Of a DNA stretch of 8,510 nucleotides, positions 1 to 8,334 are shown one piece after another. Below the pieces are notes generated by a model that had not been told where the DNA came from, made no database searches, and saw only the letters and a program-made list of their open reading frames with translations. This DNA is from an uncultured Woeseia sp. (GTDB lineage: Bacteria > Pseudomonadota > Gammaproteobacteria > Steroidobacterales > Woeseiaceae): contig CALALV010000085.1 in assembly GCA_937925605.1 (NCBI GenBank), forward strand, positions 1 through 8,510, given 5' to 3'. The stretch's first letter is position 1. Each line of letters begins with the position of its first letter. The position numbers and the translations under genes are program-made.

Positions 1-65
1 GCTTCGCGATCCGCGAGGGTGGCCGCACCGTCGGCGCCGGCGTCGTCGCGAAGATCATCGAGTAA
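1..65 (+). CDS. tuf: Elongation factor Tu, 3' end only
   Basis: The window opens inside this gene; the reading frame starts at base 3 and ends with TAA at 63-65. The visible 20 residues read FAIREGGRTVGAGVVAKIIE. This is the C-terminal beta-barrel end (domain 3) of EF-Tu; the E. coli protein ends almost identically up to its last residues. EF-Tu is the cytoplasmic GTPase that carries aminoacyl-tRNA to the ribosomal A site. The GTPase domain lies upstream of the window and cannot be assessed. A strong terminator follows 6 bases after the stop, so this copy probably ends its own transcription unit. Gammaproteobacteria often have two tuf copies; this position next to tRNA-Trp and secE corresponds to the one usually called tufB, but that label is inferred. 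Confidence 0.97.
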   Translation, partial: FAIREGGRTVGAGVVAKIIE

Positions 66-71
66 CGAGTG

Positions 72-111
72 CGGCGGCGGGCCTCGCGAGGCCCGCCGCC
101 GGTTTCTTCTT
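72..111 (+). terminator. Rho-independent terminator after tuf
   Basis: A perfect inverted repeat spans 72-101: arms 72-84 and 89-101 form 13 G+C-rich pairs around a CGCG loop. It is followed directly by the T-rich run TTTCTTCTT at 103-111. It starts 6 bases after the tuf stop codon. The T run is interrupted by two C residues, but the stem is very stable, so efficient termination is expected. It should separate tuf transcription from the tRNA-Trp/secE unit. Confidence 0.9.
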
Positions 112-146
112 ACCGCGGACCCTTCGTTTGGAGGAAGGGGAACGCG

Positions 147-188
147 ATGGACGGCCCGGACTGCGGTCACGCGGCGACTTTGGCGTGA
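147..188 (+). CDS. Possible 13-residue leader ORF (hypothetical)
   Basis: An ATG at 147 opens 13 codons, MDGPDCGHAATLA, ending with TGA at 186-188. A long purine-rich ribosome binding site, GGAGGAAGGGG at 130-140, lies 6 bases upstream, better than the sites of secE and nusG. The 3' half of the ORF overlaps the hairpin at 161-194, an arrangement seen in leader-peptide attenuators and arrest peptides. There is no Trp codon, so classical Trp attenuation is unlikely. The peptide resembles nothing I know. The main argument against it is that an isolated short ORF is easily found by chance and no promoter upstream of it is evident. Confidence 0.2.
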   Translation: MDGPDCGHAATLA

Positions 189-194
189 CTGCGG
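161..194 (+). other. Long hairpin upstream of tRNA-Trp
   Basis: Arms 161-172 (CTGCGGTCACGC) and 183-194 (GCGTGACTGCGG) form 12 pairs, two of them G-U, around a 10-base loop. No T run follows, so it is not an intrinsic terminator. It may be part of the 5' leader of the tRNA-Trp precursor, or its core GTCACGC/GCGTGAC dyad could be a protein-binding site in DNA; the sequence does not decide. Confidence 0.5.
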
Positions 195-258
195 AGGCGG
201 TGCGGTAGCTACGAACCATGACGCCCCGGTGGCGTTTGGAGCGGCATCCTTTTTAACT

Positions 259-334
259 AGGCCAGTAGCTCAATTGGCAGAGCGGCGGTCTCCAAAACCG
301 CAGGTTGGGGGTTCGATTCCCTCCTGGCCTGCCA
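259..334 (+). tRNA. trpT: tRNA-Trp (anticodon CCA)
   Basis: The 76-base sequence folds as a complete cloverleaf. The acceptor stem AGGCCAG (259-265) pairs with CTGGCCT (324-330). The D arm is GCTC/GAGC. The anticodon stem GCGGT/ACCGC (285-289 and 297-301) encloses the loop CTCCAAA with anticodon CCA at 292-294, which reads UGG (Trp). The T arm has the TTCGATT loop at 312-318. The discriminator is G331 and the CCA end is encoded (332-334). It closely matches E. coli tRNA-Trp in layout and loops. Lying 120 bases upstream of secE with no terminator between, it is probably co-transcribed with secE-nusG and cut out by RNase P and 3' nucleases. Confidence 0.98.
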
Positions 335-370
335 GCTTCGGCGGGGGCTCGAAACGGCGCCCGTCATGAC

Positions 371-406
371 CAGCAAGCCGGACGCGCGAGCGTGCCGGCT
401 TTGCTG
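371..406 (+). other. Hairpin between tRNA-Trp and secE
   Basis: CAGC (371-374) and AAGCCGG (375-381) pair with CCGGCTT (395-401) and GCTG (403-406), leaving T402 as a bulge. Inside, ACGC (382-385) pairs with GCGT (390-393) around a GCGA tetraloop, with G394 bulged. That gives about 15 pairs in all. No T run follows, so it is not a terminator. It may protect the 5' end of the secE message after the tRNA is cut out, or be a processing site; this is inference. Confidence 0.55.
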
Positions 407-454
407 CTGGAAACGGAACCGGGCGGCTCGCCGGCCGGCACACAGACGGACAAG

Positions 455-829
455 ATGGCAACGACGACGGAAACAGAGCAGAGCGGCGCGCTCGACGTGC
501 TGAAACTGCTGATCGCGGCAGGCGCGCTCGTGGGCGGCCTGTTCGGATACTACTACTACGTGGAAGTTTCCCTGCCGCTGCGCGTGCTGATGGTGCTCGG
601 CGGCCTGGGCGCGGGCCTCGGCATCGCGATGACCAGCACCCAGGGCAAGCGCCTGCGCGTATTCGTGCAGGGCTCGCGCGTCGAGATCCGCAAGGTCGTC
701 TGGCCGACCCGCCAGGAGACCACGCAGACGGCGATCGCGGTGTTCATTTTCACGCTGATCATGGCGCTGTTCTTCTGGGGCCTCGACTCGCTGCTCCTGT
801 GGATCACGCGCACGCTGGTGGGTTCGTGA
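455..829 (+). CDS. secE: Preprotein translocase subunit SecE
   Basis: SecE is the small essential subunit of the SecYEG channel that moves unfolded proteins across and into the inner membrane; it clamps and stabilises SecY. The 124-residue product (E. coli 127) has three hydrophobic segments at about 13-36, 41-61 and 91-117. Ahead of the third is the family signature, an amphipathic helix then RKVVWPTRQE at 79-88, which contacts SecY. The ATG at 455 is chosen because it gives the typical short polar N terminus (MATTTETEQ); the frame is open further upstream to 305, but that would run through the 3' end of tRNA-Trp. No strong ribosome binding site precedes it, only a weak GGA at 448-450. The stop codon overlaps the nusG start by one base. 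Confidence 0.96.
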   Translation: MATTTETEQSGALDVLKLLIAAGALVGGLFGYYYYVEVSLPLRVLMVLGGLGAGLGIAMTSTQGKRLRVFVQGSRVEIRKVVWPTRQETTQTAIAVFIFTLIMALFFWGLDSLLLWITRTLVGS

Positions 830-1392
830 TGGCCGAGGCAATCCAGGAAGAGAAGGACCCGGGCCTGCGCTGGTACATCGTGCACGCGTACTCGAACTTC
901 GAGCACAAGGTGAAGCAGTCGCTGAAAGAGCGCATCAAGCTTGCCGGGCTCGAGCACAAGTTCGGCGAGATCCTGGTGCCGACCGAGGAAGTGGTCGAGA
1001 TGAAGGAAGGCGCCAAGCGTCGCAGCGAGCGCAAGTTCTTCCCCGGCTACGTCCTCGTGCAAATGGTGATGGACGACGAGACCTGGCACCTCGTCAAGGA
1101 AGTGCCGAAGGTGCTCGGGTTCATCGGCGGCTCTAGTGACCGGCCCGCACCGATCACGCAGAAGGAAGCCGACACGATCCTGCAGCGAGTGCAGGAAGGC
1201 GCCGACAAGCCGCGGCCGAAGGTGCTGTTCGAGCCGGGCGAGGTCGTGCGGGTCATCGACGGGCCGTTCAACGATTTCTCGGGCGTTGTCGAGAAGGTCA
1301 ACTACGAGAAGTCGCGCTTGCAGGTTGCGGTGCAGATCCTCGGCCGGTCCACGCCGGTTGAGCTTGATTTCAGCCAGGTAGAGAAGGGCTAG
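829..1392 (+). CDS. nusG: Transcription termination/antitermination protein NusG
   Basis: NusG binds the clamp of elongating RNA polymerase, suppresses pausing, and through its KOW domain contacts Rho or ribosomal protein S10, linking transcription to termination or translation. The 187-residue product (E. coli 181) has the NGN domain at about 14-125, starting RWYIVHAYS and holding RKFFPGYVLVQM at 68-79. After a short linker comes the KOW domain at about 134-187, FEPGEVVRVIDGPF, ending ELDFSQVEKG. The ATG at 829 shares its A with the secE TGA (TGATG), implying coupled translation. An in-frame ATG at 799 would add ten residues, DHAHAGGFV-like and unlike the family, inside secE; it is rejected. 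A strong hairpin follows the stop by 11 bases. Confidence 0.98.
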   Translation: MAEAIQEEKDPGLRWYIVHAYSNFEHKVKQSLKERIKLAGLEHKFGEILVPTEEVVEMKEGAKRRSERKFFPGYVLVQMVMDDETWHLVKEVPKVLGFIGGSSDRPAPITQKEADTILQRVQEGADKPRPKVLFEPGEVVRVIDGPFNDFSGVVEKVNYEKSRLQVAVQILGRSTPVELDFSQVEKG

Positions 1393-1403
1393 AGGTTCTA
1401 TTC

Positions 1404-1438
1404 GTAATGCACTGGTCGCCTTCGGCGCCAGTGATTAC
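1404..1438 (+). other. Bulged hairpin just after nusG
   Basis: GTAAT (1404-1408), CACTGG (1410-1415) and CGCC (1417-1420) pair with GGCG (1424-1427), CCAGTG (1428-1433) and ATTAC (1434-1438). This gives 15 pairs with single-base bulges G1409 and T1416 and a TTC loop. Only TT follows, so it is not a standard terminator. It may be an RNA processing site or 3'-end stabiliser separating secE-nusG from the ribosomal protein message. Confidence 0.55.
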
Positions 1439-1507
1439 TTACATCGGCGGAGTCCGAAGTCGGACCCGGCGGTTGTCGATCGGAACGGATCGGCTTTGAG
1501 AGCGAGT

Positions 1508-1537
1508 GCTTCGATGGCCCGCGAGGGTCACCGAAGC
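1508..1537 (+). other. GCGA-capped hairpin in the rplK leader
   Basis: GCTTCG (1508-1513) pairs with CGAAGC (1532-1537), and TGGCCC (1515-1520) pairs with GGGTCA (1525-1530) with one G-U. An A-C mismatch (1514/1531) separates the two helices and the loop is GCGA (1521-1524). It lies 53 bases upstream of the rplK start, so it could form part of the protein-binding structure expected in this leader; no specific L1 motif was identified with certainty. Confidence 0.55.
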
Positions 1538-1590
1538 GAAACATTGACGGGGAGCCCTGACACGGCGTTTGCACCCGGGGAGACATCAAC

Positions 1591-2025
1591 ATGGCCAAGA
1601 AAGTAACTGGCTACATCAAGCTGCAGGTGCCTGCAGGCCAGGCGAATCCGTCGCCGCCTGTCGGTCCCGCACTGGGCCAGCACGGCGTCAACATCATGGA
1701 GTTCTGCAAGGCGTTCAACGCCGAGACGCAGGGCACCGAGCCGGGGCTGCCGATCCCGGTCGTGATCACGGTCTACAACGACCGCAGCTTCACGTTCGTC
1801 ACGAAGACGCCGCCCGCGGCGGTGCTGCTGCGCAAGGCGGCTGGCATCAAGAGCGGTTCCGGCACGCCGAACACGAAGAAGGTCGGCAAGGTGACCCGGG
1901 CGCAGCTCGAGGAGATCGCAACGACCAAGATGCCGGACCTGACCGCGGCCGACATGGACGCGGCGGTGCGCTCGATTGCGGGCACGGCGCGGAGCATGGG
2001 TATCGACGTAGAGGGGGTCAGCTGA
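1591..2025 (+). CDS. rplK: 50S ribosomal protein L11
   Basis: L11 binds the GTPase-associated region of 23S rRNA (the 1067 region in E. coli numbering), where elongation factors act; it is also needed for RelA-dependent stringent signalling. The product has 144 residues (E. coli 142). The N-terminal domain (about 1-72) begins MAKKVTGYIKLQVPAGQANP and contains the proline-rich SPPVGPALGQHGVNI at 21-35, the thiostrepton-contact area. The C-terminal rRNA-binding domain (about 73-144) holds GIKSGSGTPNTKKVGKVT at 85-102. The ATG at 1591 is supported by GGGGAG 8 bases upstream and by alignment to the family N terminus. The TGA overlaps the rplA ATG by one base. Confidence 0.98.
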   Translation: MAKKVTGYIKLQVPAGQANPSPPVGPALGQHGVNIMEFCKAFNAETQGTEPGLPIPVVITVYNDRSFTFVTKTPPAAVLLRKAAGIKSGSGTPNTKKVGKVTRAQLEEIATTKMPDLTAADMDAAVRSIAGTARSMGIDVEGVS

Positions 2026-2720
2026 TGGCCGGTCTCAGCAAGCGCCGCAAGGCATGGCGCGAAAAAGTATCGCCGACCACCGCGTACGCGCTCGATGACG
2101 CGCTGGCGCTGGTCAAGGAATTCGCCACGGCGAAGTTCCCGGAGTCCATCGACGTCGCCGTGAACCTCGGCGTCGACCCGCGCAAATCCGACCAGGTAGT
2201 GCGCGGCTCCACCGTGCTGCCGCACGGCACGGGCAAGACCGTGCGGGTCGCCGTGTTCGCGCAGGGCGAGAATGCCGACAAGGCGAAGGCCGCCGGCGCC
2301 GACATCGTCGGCTTCGACGACCTCGCGGCCGAGGTCAAGGGCGGCAAGATGGACTTCGACGTCGTGATCGCGACGCCGGACGCCATGCGGGTCGTCGGCC
2401 AGCTCGGCCAGATCCTCGGCCCGCGCGGCCTGATGCCGAACCCGAAGGTCGGCACCGTGACGGCGGATGTCGAGACGGCCGTGAAGAACGCGAAGGCCGG
2501 CCAGGTGCGTTACCGGACCGACAAGGCGGGCATCGTGCACGCGCCGATCGGCCGCGCCGATTTCGACCTGCCGCTCCTGAAGGAGAACCTGAACGCGCTG
2601 CTGGCGGACCTGCGCAAGGCCAAGCCGGCGTCGTCGAAAGGGCAGTACCTGAAGCGACTCACCGTGTCCTCGACGATGGGGCCCGGCGTGTCGGTGGACC
2701 AGGCCAGCCTCGAGGGCTAG
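2025..2720 (+). CDS. rplA: 50S ribosomal protein L1
   Basis: L1 forms the mobile stalk on the E-site side of the large subunit and helps release deacylated tRNA. In E. coli it also represses translation of rplK-rplA by binding the rplK leader. The product has 231 residues (E. coli 234). It has the two-domain L1 fold: domain I from the two termini and domain II in the middle. The signature GPRGLMPNPKVGTVT is at 132-146 and the conserved STMGPG near the C terminus at 216-221. The ATG at 2025 shares its A with the rplK stop, and the purine run GAGGGGG (2011-2017) within the last rplK codons is its ribosome binding site. The same frame is open upstream from 1569, but this merely overlaps rplK in another frame. 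Confidence 0.98.
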   Translation: MAGLSKRRKAWREKVSPTTAYALDDALALVKEFATAKFPESIDVAVNLGVDPRKSDQVVRGSTVLPHGTGKTVRVAVFAQGENADKAKAAGADIVGFDDLAAEVKGGKMDFDVVIATPDAMRVVGQLGQILGPRGLMPNPKVGTVTADVETAVKNAKAGQVRYRTDKAGIVHAPIGRADFDLPLLKENLNALLADLRKAKPASSKGQYLKRLTVSSTMGPGVSVDQASLEG

Positions 2721-3028
2721 GCCGCAACAGAGTTAGCCGGTCGCGAGGGCACTACCCGACTCGCGGCAGGCCAGCCGGCCGGGCGACCGGCCGATCGTCG
2801 AAGACCGCAGGCGAGCGCCTCCAACGGGGAGCTCTTAATCGATAAAGCCTGCGCAGATGGTGTTACCTGAATCGGAGCAATCCGGTGCACGGTCACCGTT
2901 GTCGACAACCCGGGGCGGCGCGAGCCGCTCCACGGCGGAGCAGGGGCCACTGGCTACTGCGAAGCCGGAACAGGGCGGATGACGAGGATTGTCATCCGGT
3001 TGGAGTGACCGTAAGCCAGGAGTAATTC
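2721..3028 (+). promoter_or_regulatory. rplJ leader (L10-type autoregulatory leader expected)
   Basis: This 308-base gap has no gene. In E. coli the same interval holds the rplJL promoter and the leader to which the L10-(L7/L12)4 complex binds through a kink-turn to repress rplJL translation. Stable stems here are GTCGCGAG/CTCGCGGC (2740-2747 with 2760-2767), CGGCCGG/CCGGCCG with a GCGA loop (2776-2793), CGGA/TCCG with a GCAA loop (2873-2884), the palindrome GTTGTCGACAAC (2898-2909), GGGGCGGC/GCCGCTCC with a GCGA loop (2912-2931), CTGGCT/AGCCGG (2950-2955 with 2963-2968) and CGGATGAC/GTCATCCG (2976-2983 with 2991-2998). GATAAA at 2841-2846 is a possible -10 but lacks a -35. The rplJ ribosome binding site AGGAG is at 3018-3022. 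I did not identify the kink-turn with confidence. Confidence 0.6.
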
Positions 3029-3553
3029 ATGGCACTGAGACTCGAAGACAAGAAAGCACTTGTCGAAGAGGTGAACGCGGTTGCGGGCTCATCCCTCTCT
3101 GCCGTTGCGGCGGAGTACCGGGGTCTGACCGTTTCCGAGATGACGGCGCTGCGCAAGGAAGCGCGCAACGCCGGGGTGTACCTGCGTGTCGTCAAGAACA
3201 CGCTGGCGCGCCGTGCCATCGAGGGCACCGAGTTCGAGTGTATGAAAGATACGCTCAAGGGACCGTTGCTACTCGCGTTCGCCAAAGAGGATCCGGGTGC
3301 CGCTGCCAGGGTAATCAAGGACTTCGCCAAGGAGCACGAAGCTCTGAAGGCCGTGTCGTTGTCCGCCGGTGGCCAGCTGATGGAGGCCAGCGAGCTCGGG
3401 AAGCTCGCCGACCTGCCGACGCTGGACCAGGCGCGCGCAATGCTGCTGGGTGTCTTCATGGCACCGATGTCCAAGCTGGTACGCACGCTGGCCGAACCCC
3501 CTGCGATGCTCGCCCGGACGCTGTCCGCGCGTGGCCAGCAGGAAGCGGCCTGA
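3029..3553 (+). CDS. rplJ: 50S ribosomal protein L10
   Basis: L10 anchors the L7/L12 dimers to the ribosome next to L11 and so builds the stalk that recruits translational GTPases. The product has 174 residues (E. coli 165). The globular N-terminal domain begins MALRLEDKKALVEEVNAVA and contains AEYRGLTVSEMTALRKEAR at 28-46 and YLRVVKNTLARRAI at 51-64, typical of the rRNA-binding face. The C-terminal helix that binds L7/L12 dimers occupies roughly the last 40 residues (MLLGVFMAPMSKLVRTLAEPP). The few extra residues are at the Ala/Gln-rich C terminus. The start is fixed by AGGAG 6 bases upstream. It is followed after 54 bases by rplL, and the complex of the two products is the expected autoregulator of this message. 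Confidence 0.98.
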   Translation: MALRLEDKKALVEEVNAVAGSSLSAVAAEYRGLTVSEMTALRKEARNAGVYLRVVKNTLARRAIEGTEFECMKDTLKGPLLLAFAKEDPGAAARVIKDFAKEHEALKAVSLSAGGQLMEASELGKLADLPTLDQARAMLLGVFMAPMSKLVRTLAEPPAMLARTLSARGQQEAA

Positions 3554-3607
3554 CCCGCGGTCCGTATCGTTTTCACTGATTCAGGAAATAATCGAGGAAG
3601 TATCGAA

Positions 3608-3991
3608 ATGGCAATGTCAAATGCAGACCTGCTCAAGGAACTGAGCGCGAAGCCCATCATGGAAGTCGTCGAGCTCGTCAAGATGCTCGAGGAAGAGTGG
3701 GGCGTGTCCGCGGCCGCTCCGGTCGCCGTCGCAGCCGCTGGCGCGGCCGGTGGTGACGCGGCAGCCGCCGCCGAGGAGAAGGACGAGTTCGACGTGGTAA
3801 TGACCAGCTTCGGCAGCAACAAGGTTGCCGTCATCAAGGCGGTCCGTGCCATCACCGGCCTCGGCCTCAAGGAAGCCAAGGACGCCGTCGAGGGTGCCCC
3901 TTCGACGATCAAGGAAGGCGCATCGAAGGAAGACGCCGAGAACTTCAAGAAGCAGCTTGAAGAAGCCGGCGCGAGCGTCGAGCTCAAGTAA
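3608..3991 (+). CDS. rplL: 50S ribosomal protein L7/L12
   Basis: L7/L12 is the multicopy stalk protein that recruits EF-Tu, EF-G and other GTPases and stimulates GTP hydrolysis. The product has 127 residues (E. coli 121). It shows the N-terminal dimerisation domain (about 1-34), a flexible Ala/Gly-rich hinge (about 35-57) and the C-terminal factor-binding domain (about 58-127), with NKVAVIKAVRAITGLGLKEA at 71-90. The ATG at 3608 is preferred to the in-frame ATG at 3614 because GAGGAAG (3594-3600) lies 7 bases before the first and 13 before the second; the difference is only two residues. Stalk proteins are needed in several copies per ribosome, which fits the strong ribosome binding site and the possible attenuator downstream. 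Confidence 0.98.
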   Translation: MAMSNADLLKELSAKPIMEVVELVKMLEEEWGVSAAAPVAVAAAGAAGGDAAAAAEEKDEFDVVMTSFGSNKVAVIKAVRAITGLGLKEAKDAVEGAPSTIKEGASKEDAENFKKQLEEAGASVELK

Positions 3992-4021
3992 ATCGACCGC
4001 TCGAACTTCGATGCAGGACGA

Positions 4022-4056
4022 CAGGCAGCCGGCGGGGCAACCCGCCCGGCTGCTTG
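4022..4056 (+). other. GCAA-capped hairpin after rplL
   Basis: CAGGCAGCC (4022-4030) pairs with GGCTGCTTG (4048-4056), including one G-U. GGCGGG (4031-4036) pairs with CCCGCC (4041-4046) around a GCAA tetraloop, with C4047 bulged. That is 15 pairs, starting 31 bases after the rplL stop. An attenuator or 3'-end stabiliser for the rplJL message is plausible. Confidence 0.6.
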
Positions 4057-4064
4057 CCTGCGTC

Positions 4065-4100
4065 TGCGCGTTTCGCGGCCGTGAGGCCGCGGAGCGCGCA
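4065..4100 (+). other. GTGA-capped two-helix hairpin, RNase III site candidate
   Basis: TGCGCG (4065-4070) pairs with CGCGCA (4095-4100), and CGCGGCC (4074-4080) pairs with GGCCGCG (4085-4091) around a GTGA loop. A symmetric TTT/GAG internal loop lies between them. Two helices split by an internal loop at this position recall the E. coli RNase III site between rplL and rpoB, but cleavage is inferred from position and shape only. Confidence 0.5.
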
Positions 4101-4126
4101 ACGCTCGAACAGCAAGACGCGGTGGC

Positions 4127-4144
4127 CAGCCCGTTACCGGGCTG
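4127..4144 (+). other. Short hairpin in the rplL-rpoB spacer
   Basis: CAGCCCG (4127-4133) pairs perfectly with CGGGCTG (4138-4144) around a TTAC loop. It is the third structure in the row and, like the others, lacks a following T run. Confidence 0.5.
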
Positions 4145-4254
4145 AGCGACTGCGAAGCGTGCAGCAGACAGACGTGACCAGACAGGGTGTGACCGCCGGA
4201 CGCGGCAGCCGGGCAGCCGGACCAGTCACCCCGCAACGCTAAGGGTAATCTCGA

Positions 4255-8333
<4,079 letters not shown>

Positions 8334-8334
<1 letters not shown>

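Larger units (their letters stand above)
112..258 (+). other. Spacer between tuf terminator and tRNA-Trp
   Basis: This 147-base stretch must contain the promoter of the tRNA-Trp/secE/nusG unit if the tuf terminator works. I see no convincing sigma-70 pair: TTGGCG at 180-185 is a fair -35 element, but nothing like TATAAT lies 16-18 bases downstream. The spacer holds a 12-pair hairpin (161-194), a small hairpin ACGCC/GGCGT at 221-225 and 231-235, and a run of five T at 250-254 just before the tRNA. A possible short ORF at 147-188 is listed separately. Confidence 0.6.
1393..1590 (+). promoter_or_regulatory. Leader/spacer before rplK, possible L1 autoregulation site
   Basis: The 198 bases between nusG and rplK contain no gene. 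In E. coli this interval holds the rplKA promoter, and L1 represses its own mRNA near the rplK start; a similar role here is inferred from position. I see no clear consensus promoter: TTGACG at 1544-1549 lacks a -10 partner. Visible structures are a bulged stem at 1404-1438, a small stem GTCCG/CGGAC (1452-1456 with 1461-1465), a stem CGATC/GATCG (1477-1481 with 1488-1492) and a strong hairpin at 1508-1537. GGGGAG occurs twice, at 1549-1554 and 1577-1582; the second, 8 bases before the ATG, is the rplK ribosome binding site. Confidence 0.5.
3992..4254 (+). promoter_or_regulatory. Structured spacer between rplL and rpoB (attenuator/processing region)
   Basis: No gene is present in these 263 bases. 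In E. coli the equivalent spacer contains a partial terminator and an RNase III site, which lower polymerase relative to ribosomal protein output. Three strong hairpins lie in a row here (4022-4056, 4065-4100, 4127-4144). A weaker stem follows: GTGAC/GTCAC (4189-4193 with 4225-4229) enclosing CCGG/CCGG (4196-4199 with 4217-4220). None is followed by a T run, so intrinsic termination is not obvious. GGCAGCCGG occurs three times, at 4024-4032, 4204-4212 and 4212-4220. AAGGG at 4241-4245, 9 bases before the ATG, is the rpoB ribosome binding site. Confidence 0.6.

Noticed and set aside
371..410. Intrinsic terminator between tRNA-Trp and secE
   Set aside because: The stem is strong but no T run follows; CTGGAAACGG comes next.
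305..454. N-terminal extension of secE starting inside tRNA-Trp
   Set aside because: It would translate the tRNA 3' half and a structured spacer. The start at 455 gives the normal SecE length.
257..841. A 194-codon antisense frame across tRNA-Trp and secE
   Set aside because: It runs through the tRNA and secE in reverse. The product is compositionally biased and matches no family I know.
1544..1549. TTGACG as a -35 element before rplK
   Set aside because: The sequence 17 bases downstream (around 1567-1572) is nothing like TATAAT and lies only about 20 bases before the start codon.
1569..2024. N-terminal extension of rplA from 1569
   Set aside because: The extension would be rplK read in another frame. 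The family N terminus and a good ribosome binding site both point to 2025.
2841..2846. GATAAA as the -10 element of an rplJ promoter
   Set aside because: The positions expected for a -35 element (about 2818-2823) have no similarity to TTGACA, so it is mentioned only as a weak possibility.
2992..4236. A 414-codon antisense frame across rplJ, rplL and the following spacer
   Set aside because: Ser/Ala/Pro-rich product with no family resemblance, and it lies opposite two certain ribosomal protein genes.
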